Assembly: GCF_014191875.1 (NCBI RefSeq)
Contig: NZ_JACHXD010000005.1
Location: 1 to 64,000 of the forward strand
Reading direction: 5' to 3'
DNA: 64,000 bases
From: Pseudoduganella violacea
Lineage (GTDB): Bacteria > Pseudomonadota > Gammaproteobacteria > Burkholderiales > Burkholderiaceae_D
Part shown: positions 54,658 through 64,000 of the stretch, piece by piece
How positions within the stretch are numbered: position 1 is the stretch's first letter
How the letters are laid out: the number at the start of each line of letters is the position of its first letter
Notes under the pieces: model-generated
Told to the model about the DNA's origin: nothing
Seen by the model: only the letters and a program-made list of their open reading frames with translations
Database searches by the model: none
Translations under genes and position numbers: made by a program

Positions 54658-55020
54658 GCGGGCCACTGCCGCCGCGTCCCCGCCGCGGCGGCCGGCATGC
54701 TATGGCTGGCTTGGCGTGACCGGCGCCACAGCCGCCATATGCCGCCTGCCGGGGATGCATCGTCAGGACCCGACCGATGCCGCCTCACCGGCTGCGCCCT
54801 GCGCGGCGGCCGCGCCGACACCCACCTCATCGTTCCCCCTGCGCAGCACGAAAACCGGACCGCGTTCGGCGCCGGCGAGTTGCAATGTTTTGTCGATGGC
54901 GTGCCGCTCCAGGGGCACGAGTGTGCGATAAAGGGAGACATTACTGCTGATTAATGTCAAAATAATAGAAAAATAAGACAAATACGGTTTTCGCGCCCAC
55001 CAGGCGCTCACCCGACCAGA
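54658..55020. other. intergenic region before the EAL-HDOD gene
   Basis: 363 bases. Short frames on both strands have no start signal or family features. The right third (about 54940-54990) is AT-rich and probably holds the promoter of the next gene. Nothing else identified. Confidence 0.4.
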
Positions 55021-56313
55021 ATGATTCAGGACATGATCGATCTCTCCAGCCACGATCCGGCCTCCAAAACCTTGCGCGTACGCGAGTTTTACCTGGGCCG
55101 GCAGCCGATCTTGGATCGGAACCAGGCTTTATTCGGCTACGAGTTGCTTTTTCGCAACGCTCCAGTCGGGCCTGCCATCATTGAGACCGAACTCAGTGCC
55201 ACCGCCGCCGTCATCGCCCACGCTTCCCAGCTCGGCATGGAAAAAACCATTGGCGACGCGCTCGGCTTCGTCAATGTCGACGGCGACGCCATTCTGAGCG
55301 ATATCTTCGGCTTCCTGCCGCGCGAGAAGGTGGTGCTGGAAGTGACCGCTTCGCTGAAGACCACGCCGGCCCTGCTGGCGCGCATGCAGGAACTGGCCGG
55401 CCATGGCTTCCGCTTCGCGCTCGACGATGTGCGCGGCGACGCCAGCTCGCTGGCCGAGCTGCTGCCGCTGGCCGAATACGTGAAGATGAGCATGCGCGAT
55501 GCCTCGCTCGACGCGCTGCTGAAACTGGCGCCGCGCTTCAAGCAGGAAAGCAAGAAGCTGATCGCCGAAAAAGTCGAAAACCGCGACGAATTCAAGACCT
55601 GCCTCGACCTCGGCTTCGATTACTTCCAGGGCTATTACTTCGCCAAGCCCGTCATCATGAGCGGCAAGAAGCTCTCGCCCTCGCAGCTGGCCGTGCTGGA
55701 GCTGATGACCCTGGTGACTTCGGATGCCGACAATGCCGAGATCGAGCGCGCCATCAAGCGCGACGTCTCGCTGGCCCTGAACCTGCTGCGCCTGGTGAAC
55801 ACGCCGGCCGTGGGCGCGCGCCAGCGCATCGACTCCCTGAGCCAAGCCGTCACCATCCTGGGCCGCCGCCAATTGCAGCGCTGGCTGCAGATCATGCTGT
55901 ACGCCGAACCGAGCAAGCGTGGCCAGAATATGAGCCCGCTGCTCATGCTGGCCACCACGCGCGGTCGTCTGCTGGAACTGCTGGCCAACAAGCTGCGCCC
56001 GAGCCAGCGCCACGTGGCCGATACCGCCTTCACGGTCGGCATCATGTCGCTGATGGACACCCTGTTCGGCATTCCCATGGCCGAAATCCTGGCCCAGATT
56101 CCCGTCAGCGACGAGGTAGCCGACGCCCTGATGTACCGCGGCAGCTTCTTCGGCGACCTGCTCAAGCTGGCCGAATGCATCGAGCGCATCGAGGACATGG
56201 ATGGCTACATCATCCCCACCTTGCGCGACCTGGCCGTTTCCACCGACGAGTTGGTGGAACTCGAAATGGCCGCTTTCGAATGGAGCGACAACGTCGTCCG
56301 TTACGCCATCTGA
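55021..56313 (+). CDS. EAL-like plus HDOD domain signalling protein
   Basis: 430 residues. The N-terminal part (about 20-210) is EAL-like: YLGRQPILDRNQALFGYELLFRN, FALDDVRGD, YVKMSM and FDYFQGYYFAKP. The catalytic EVL-type glutamate site is altered (KVVLEVTAS), so it may bind but not cleave c-di-GMP. The HDOD domain follows (about 215-410: LALNLLRLVNTPAVGARQRIDSLSQAVTILGRRQLQRWL). Such YuxH-type proteins work in motility or development signalling. Single gene closed by a perfect terminator. Confidence 0.9.
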   Translation: MIQDMIDLSSHDPASKTLRVREFYLGRQPILDRNQALFGYELLFRNAPVGPAIIETELSATAAVIAHASQLGMEKTIGDALGFVNVDGDAILSDIFGFLPREKVVLEVTASLKTTPALLARMQELAGHGFRFALDDVRGDASSLAELLPLAEYVKMSMRDASLDALLKLAPRFKQESKKLIAEKVENRDEFKTCLDLGFDYFQGYYFAKPVIMSGKKLSPSQLAVLELMTLVTSDADNAEIERAIKRDVSLALNLLRLVNTPAVGARQRIDSLSQAVTILGRRQLQRWLQIMLYAEPSKRGQNMSPLLMLATTRGRLLELLANKLRPSQRHVADTAFTVGIMSLMDTLFGIPMAEILAQIPVSDEVADALMYRGSFFGDLLKLAECIERIEDMDGYIIPTLRDLAVSTDELVELEMAAFEWSDNVVRYAI

Positions 56314-56332
56314 CCCGGATTTTTCGTAGCAG

Positions 56333-56358
56333 CGGCGCCGTTTTCGGCGCCGTTTTTT
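56333..56358 (+). terminator. intrinsic terminator after the EAL-HDOD gene
   Basis: CGGCGCCG (56333-56340), TTTT loop, CGGCGCCG (56345-56352), followed by six T. Confidence 0.92.
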
Positions 56359-56372
56359 ATTGAGGATCGTTG

Positions 56373-57314
56373 ATGACGCATGTATTACTGAGTGTAAGTA
56401 AGCTATCCAAGTCATACGGCGACCGGCGCGCCGTCGATGGCGTGTCCTTCCAGGTCTTGCGTGGACAAACTGTCGGTTTGCTGGGGCCGAACGGCGCCGG
56501 CAAATCGACCACGGTGGGCATGATCTGCGGCCTGCTGGCCAGCGATGGCGGCACGGTGCTGCTCGACGGCGAAGCCGTGGGCCAGGGCCAGAACGCGGCC
56601 AAGCGCAAGATCGGCTTCGTGCCGCAAGACCTGGCCTTGTACGAAGAGTTGTCGGCGCTGGAAAACCTCAAACTGTTCGGCGCCCTGTACGGGCTGAAAG
56701 GCGCGCCGCTCAAGGAACGCTGCTTGGCCGTGCTGGAGCTGGTGCGCCTGGCCGACCGCGCGCAGGACAAGCCGGCCACCTTCTCCGGCGGCATGAAGCG
56801 GCGCCTGAACATCGCCGCCGCGCTGCTGCACGATCCGCAATTGCTGATCCTGGACGAGCCGACCGTCGGCGTCGATCCGCAAAGCCGCAACGCCATCTTC
56901 GACACGCTGGAAGCGCTCAAGGCCCAGGGCCGCTCGCTGATCTACACCAGCCACTATATGGAGGAAGTGGAGCGCCTGGCCGACCACATCGTCATCATCG
57001 ACCACGGCAAGGTGCTGGCCGACGAAAGCCCGGCCGACCTGTACCGCCGCCTGCCGGCGCAGGCGGCGCTGCAAGTCGAACTGGCGGACGCGCCATCGGA
57101 GGCGCTGACGGCCGCGCTGGCGCGCCAGCCGGGCGTGACCACGGTGCAGCAGCAAGGCGCCACGCTGAACGTCGGCCTGGCCGCGCAGGACCAGGCCAGC
57201 GCCGTGCTGCGCTGGCTGGAAGGGCAGGGCTGCCGCTTCCTGCACTTCGCCACTGCGCGCGCCAATCTGGAAGACATCTTCCTCAACCTGACCGGGCGCA
57301 GCCTGCGCGACTAA
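56373..57314 (+). CDS. ABC transporter ATP-binding protein (ABC-2 exporter type)
   Basis: 313 residues from ATG 56373, with GAGG upstream. Walker A GPNGAGKST (38-46), signature FSGGMKRR, Walker B LLILDEPTVGVDP and H-loop IYTSHYMEEVE. The C-terminal 90 residues (after HGKVLADESP) are the regulatory extension of DrrA/CcmA-like subunits. Couples with the permease 9 bp downstream; the exported substrate is unknown. Confidence 0.94.
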   Translation: MTHVLLSVSKLSKSYGDRRAVDGVSFQVLRGQTVGLLGPNGAGKSTTVGMICGLLASDGGTVLLDGEAVGQGQNAAKRKIGFVPQDLALYEELSALENLKLFGALYGLKGAPLKERCLAVLELVRLADRAQDKPATFSGGMKRRLNIAAALLHDPQLLILDEPTVGVDPQSRNAIFDTLEALKAQGRSLIYTSHYMEEVERLADHIVIIDHGKVLADESPADLYRRLPAQAALQVELADAPSEALTAALARQPGVTTVQQQGATLNVGLAAQDQASAVLRWLEGQGCRFLHFATARANLEDIFLNLTGRSLRD

Positions 57315-57323
57315 GGAGCCAAT

Positions 57324-58607
57324 ATGACCGCATTGAAAGCCCTGGTCCGCAAAGACCTGATCCTCTACCTCAACGACAAGCGTGCCTTGCTGCTGCATCT
57401 CCTGATGCCGGTGGTGCTGGCCGCCTTTTTCGGTTCCCTGTTCGGCGGCGCCGGCGGCGGCGCCAATACCGGCAAGATCGATATCGGCCTGGTGCAGCAA
57501 GACCAGGGCGCCATCGGCCAAAAAATCGCCGAAGGCCTGAAAGCCGAAAGCTCGCTGCGCGTGGCGGAATTGAGCCTGGAAGAAGCCCAGTCCCGCGTGC
57601 GCGAAGGCAAGCTGGCGGTGGCCGTGGTGATCCCGTCCGGCTTCGGCGAAACGGCCGGCACGGCCCTGTTCAGCGCCGGCGGCAAGCCGGAAATCCCGAT
57701 GTTCTACGATCCCTCCCAATCGACCGTGCTGGCCATGGTCAAAGGCTTGCTGACGCAGCAGGTGATGCAGACCGTGAGCGCCGAAATGTTCGGCGGCGCG
57801 ACGGGCCGCCAGTTCACCGACACCAGCCTGAAAGCGCTGGAAGGCGAGCGTTCCAACGACCCCGACGCGGCCGCGCTGCACGACCTGCTCGGCAGCCTGC
57901 AGAAGTTCCAGGCCCATGAGGACAAGCTGGCCGGCGGCAGCGGCAAAGGGCAGGCCGGCCTGAGCATGCCCTTCTCGACCAAGGATGAAGCGCTCAGCTC
58001 CGGCCCCAAATACAATGGCTACGCCCACTCCTTCGCCGGCATGAGCGTGCAGTTCATCCTGATGATGGGGATCGATATCGGCATCAGCATCCTGCTGGCG
58101 CGCCGCATGGGCATCTGGAGCCGCCTGCTGGCCGCGCCGCTGAGCCAATCGCAGATATTGCTGTCGCGCGCCATTTCTGGCGCCCTGATCTCGCTCGGGC
58201 TGCTGGCCGCGATCTTCCTGTGCGGGGTACTGATCTTCAAGGTCGAGATCAGCAATCTACCGGGATTTGTGGTGGTGGGCGCCGCGTTCGCGCTGATGAC
58301 CGCTAGCTTCGGCCTGCTGATCGCTGCCTTCGGCCGCACGCCCGAAGCCGCGCGCGGCATGGCCGTCTTCGCCACGCTGATCATGGTCATGCTGGGCGGC
58401 GCCTGGGTGCCATCCTTCGTCTTCCCGGAATGGATGCAGGCGGCGACGGTGGTCATCCCCACGCGCTGGGCAGTGGACGGACTGGACGCCGTCACCTGGC
58501 GCGGCCTCGGCATGGACGTCGCGTTGCGCAGCGCCGCCGTGCAACTCGCTTTCGCCGCCGCTTTCGCCGGTTTAGCCATCTGGCGCTTCCGCCGCCAGCA
58601 AGCGTAG
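57324..58607 (+). CDS. ABC-2 type permease
   Basis: 427 residues. One N-terminal helix (LLLHLLMPVVLAAFFGSLFGG), a large extracytoplasmic domain of about 200 residues, then about five C-terminal helices (VQFILMMGIDIGISILLARR, LISLGLLAAIFLCGVLIF, LPGFVVVGAAFALMTASFGLLIAAFG and others). The layout is that of YhhJ/LadB-like exporters of drugs, lipids or polysaccharides. AAGGAG precedes its ATG. Ends just before repeat copy B. Confidence 0.92.
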   Translation: MTALKALVRKDLILYLNDKRALLLHLLMPVVLAAFFGSLFGGAGGGANTGKIDIGLVQQDQGAIGQKIAEGLKAESSLRVAELSLEEAQSRVREGKLAVAVVIPSGFGETAGTALFSAGGKPEIPMFYDPSQSTVLAMVKGLLTQQVMQTVSAEMFGGATGRQFTDTSLKALEGERSNDPDAAALHDLLGSLQKFQAHEDKLAGGSGKGQAGLSMPFSTKDEALSSGPKYNGYAHSFAGMSVQFILMMGIDIGISILLARRMGIWSRLLAAPLSQSQILLSRAISGALISLGLLAAIFLCGVLIFKVEISNLPGFVVVGAAFALMTASFGLLIAAFGRTPEAARGMAVFATLIMVMLGGAWVPSFVFPEWMQAATVVIPTRWAVDGLDAVTWRGLGMDVALRSAAVQLAFAAAFAGLAIWRFRRQQA

Positions 58608-58609
58608 TC

Positions 58610-58740
58610 CCGTTTGATCTTCCTCAACAAATGTCCAACCCTGGTGTCAGGCACTGGAGTCGGACATTCTTTGATCCAGATCAGCAAATGTCCGACCTTG
58701 GTGCCTGACACCAGGGTGGGACATTCTTTGATTTAGCGCA
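58610..58740. repeat. paired palindromic repeat, copy B
   Basis: Same unit as at 41447-41556. Each half reads AATGTCC-x-ACC...GGTGTCAGGCAC... and returns to GGACATTCTTTGAT; the second half is inverted (GGTGCCTGACACC). It fills the whole gap between the ABC permease stop and the metH stop, which converge. Confidence 0.85.
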
Positions 58741-58744
58741 AACG

Positions 58745-62527
<3,783 letters not shown>

Positions 62528-62689
62528 TTGCTATTTTCCAAGGATAGGGCGGACGGCGGCGCAGCGGATTTCGCCGGGTCTAAAATTATACGGCATCGCA
62601 CAAGATTGTTTCCCGCAAGCCGAGTAGGTGTGAAGGAAGTGCACAAATCCCGCCCCGGATCGCGGCTGGATTGCCGCGTGAGGAGGGGC
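62528..62689 (-). other. metH upstream region
   Basis: Contains the metH start signals (AAGGATAG-type purines near 62535-62545 read leftward: CCTTGGAAAATAGC) but no conserved B12-box or other riboswitch that I can see. Confidence 0.35.
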
Positions 62690-62745
62690 GGGCTGCGCTG
62701 CAGCCCGAGTCGCTGGCGGGCCGCGCCATGCGCGGCGCGGCCCGC
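62690..62745. terminator. two strong hairpins between fmt and metH
   Basis: GGGCTGC/GCAGCCC (62690-62706) and the 12-bp perfect stem GCGGGCCGCGCC/GGCGCGGCCCGC (62716-62745) lie directly downstream of the fmt stop. No T-run follows on either strand, so termination would be U-less or they protect the mRNA end. Confidence 0.55.
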
Positions 62746-62766
62746 AGGCATTAGGTGAAACGCAGA

Positions 62767-63723
62767 TTACGCGAAGCGCAGGCCGTCGAGCGGGAAGCCC
62801 TTGATGAACTCGGCGGCGGGCAGGCGCTTGCCGCCGGGTTTTTGCAGCTCGGTCAGGCGCAGGGTACCGTTGCCGCAGGCGACGACGATGCCATGCGTGG
62901 CGTCGGCGGCCAGCACCTGGCCCGGCGCGGCGCCGCTGTTCTGTTCGAGCAGTTCGGCGCCCCACAGCTTGATGGTGGTGCCGTTCACCGCCGCATGCGC
63001 GCCGGGGAAGGGATTGAAGGCGCGGATCTTGCGGCCGATGTCGCGCGCGGACTGGCTGAAATCGAGCGCGGCTTCTTCCTTGGCGATCTTGGCGGCGTAG
63101 GTCACGCCTTCTTCCGGCTGCGGCACGGCTTCGACCACGCCCTGTTCCATCTTGCGCAGCACCTTGACGATCATGTGCCCGCCCATGGCGGCCAGCTTGT
63201 CGTGCAGGGTGGCGGTGCTGTCTTGCGGGCCGATCGGGGTGCGCTCGATCAGCAGCATGGGGCCGGTGTCCAGGCCTTCTTCCATCTGCATGATGGTGAT
63301 GCCCGTTTCGGCGTCGCCCGTTTCGATGGCGCGGTGGATCGGCGCGGCGCCGCGCCAGCGCGGCAGCACGGAGCCGTGGATGTTCAGGCAGGGCTTGATG
63401 TCGAGCGTGGCGCGCGGCAGGATCAGGCCATAGGCGGCCACCACCATCACATCGTAATCGGTGCTCAGCAGGCGCGCGTGTGCGGCTTGCGCTTCGGCGG
63501 CGCGCTGCGGGTCCTTGCTGTCCATGCGCAGCGACAGCGGCTGCAGCACCTCGATGCCATGCTTGACGGCGTACTGCTTGACGGCGGAAGGCTGCAGCTG
63601 CAGGCCGCGGCCGGCGGGGCGGTCGGGCTGGGTCAGGACCAGGGGGATGTCGAAGCCTGCTTGGTGCAGGGATTGGAGGGCGACGGCCGCGAATTCGGGC
63701 GTGCCGGCAAAGATCACTTTCAT
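62767..63723 (-). CDS. fmt: methionyl-tRNA formyltransferase
   Basis: 318 residues. [14 protein letters not shown] at the start, [28 protein letters not shown] (catalytic N/H/D block: [13 protein letters not shown] in GDAETG) and the C-terminal tRNA-binding OB domain ([21 protein letters not shown]). It formylates initiator Met-tRNA. def lies upstream in the same direction, the usual def-fmt order. Confidence 0.97.
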   Translation of the reverse strand: MKVIFAGTPEFAAVALQSLHQAGFDIPLVLTQPDRPAGRGLQLQPSAVKQYAVKHGIEVLQPLSLRMDSKDPQRAAEAQAAHARLLSTDYDVMVVAAYGLILPRATLDIKPCLNIHGSVLPRWRGAAPIHRAIETGDAETGITIMQMEEGLDTGPMLLIERTPIGPQDSTATLHDKLAAMGGHMIVKVLRKMEQGVVEAVPQPEEGVTYAAKIAKEEAALDFSQSARDIGRKIRAFNPFPGAHAAVNGTTIKLWGAELLEQNSGAAPGQVLAADATHGIVVACGNGTLRLTELQKPGGKRLPAAEFIKGFPLDGLRFA

Positions 63724-63796
63724 CGGACTTCCTCTTCTTGTTGTCGCAGGGGCGCCGGCCGGTGTCCCTGCTCTGCCATTGCTGGCTGCGGACGGC

Positions 63797-64000
63797 TTAG
63801 CGGCGGCCGCCCATGGCGCGCGGGCCGTATTCCTTGCCCATGGCGCGTTCTTCTTTCTGCAGTTTGGTCTTGATGCGGTTGCGTTTCAAGGGCGACAGGT
63901 ATTCGACGAAGACTTTGCCTTGCAGGTGGTCCATCTCGTGCTGGATGCAGACGGCTAGCAGCTCGTCGGCTTCGATCTCGAAGAATTCGCCCTTGACGTC
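63797..64000 (-). CDS. def: peptide deformylase, C-terminal part (5' end outside the window)
   Basis: 67 residues visible, running off the right edge. [23 protein letters not shown] holds the HExxH zinc motif (HEMDH) of peptide deformylase, which removes formyl from nascent proteins. The C-terminus is Arg-rich (MGGRR). Stop at 63797-63799, 73 bp before fmt. Confidence 0.95.
   Translation of the reverse strand, partial: DVKGEFFEIEADELLAVCIQHEMDHLQGKVFVEYLSPLKRNRIKTKLQKEERAMGKEYGPRAMGGRR

Noticed and set aside
54697..55053. Short open frames in the gap before the EAL-HDOD gene
   Set aside because: Frames overlap on both strands, lack SD sequences and have no recognisable domain.
62528..62766. 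Cobalamin riboswitch upstream of metH
   Set aside because: No B12-box or conserved core found; the notable structures are GC hairpins next to the fmt stop.

Overview
The window looks like a chromosomal segment of a betaproteobacterium of the order Burkholderiales, most likely family Oxalobacteraceae (Massilia/Duganella/Janthinobacterium type). Reasons visible in the sequence: high GC with strong GC3 in the core genes, and gene orders I associate with that group: ubiK / torF-glnK-amtB, gshA-gshB-EIIA(Man)-HPr-EI, metX-metW, gatCAB divergent from mreBCD-mrdA-rodA-rlpA, argS-SPOR-dsbA, and rsmB-DUF4390-ntrY-ntrX.

Region 1 (1-5826) is an accessory island of lower GC. It carries two TcmP-like proteins (three-Cys-motif partner family), a 5'-truncated dimeric dUTPase, a small XRE repressor with two matching palindromic operators, two unknown cargo genes, a metallophosphoesterase, and the wreck of an SMC/TrlF-like ATPase. 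The island ends at 5826 in three 17-bp repeats spaced exactly 19 bp apart, followed by a terminal ACA (TGT read inward). It interrupts comM exactly after a serine codon that follows a conserved Gly-Gly-Gly motif. This is the architecture of a Tn7/Tn6022-like (TniA/TnsB-type) transposon end. The rest of the element lies left of the window.

Region 2 (5827-11131) holds the comM stump, an ene-reductase/DkgB pair, a collapsed MFS gene and a LysR regulator whose probable operator occurs twice, a small unknown exported protein, and ubiK. Region 3 (11157-19087) is a nitrogen/glutathione/PTS block: an NtrC plus sigma-54 control region drives torF-glnK-amtB; gshA-gshB make glutathione; EIIA(Man)-HPr-EI form a PTS without a permease. 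Region 4 (19220-24739) contains methionine synthesis (metX-metW), an M48 protease, a pseudouridine synthase, xth and pyrE.

Region 5 (24833-27651) is the most unusual core-looking locus: four coupled genes encoding a DUF4279-like protein, a two-helix membrane protein, an Lgt paralog with altered catalytic motif, and a Cys-rich radical SAM enzyme resembling tetraether lipid synthase (Tes). This suggests an uncharacterised lipid modification. Region 6 (27739-30440) has a DUF6624 secreted protein, a lipase-like hydrolase and an isolated ATPase behind a nested palindromic operator.

Region 7 (30466-47870) is housekeeping: gatCAB, the rod-shape/elongasome operon ending in rlpA, and a seven-gene leftward run argS-SPOR-dsbA-SDR-birA-coaX-SPOR. 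Region 8 (48015-56313) has a DUF4258/MqsA-like toxin-antitoxin pair, rsmB-DUF4390-ntrY-ntrX (NtrX without its AAA+ domain), a short CxCC protein, a DUF3567 protein and an EAL-HDOD protein. Region 9 (56373-64000) is an ABC-2 exporter, metH, fmt and the 3' end of def. Two copies of a paired palindromic repeat sit in the convergent gaps rlpA/SPOR and ABC/metH. No rRNA, tRNA or CRISPR array was recognised.
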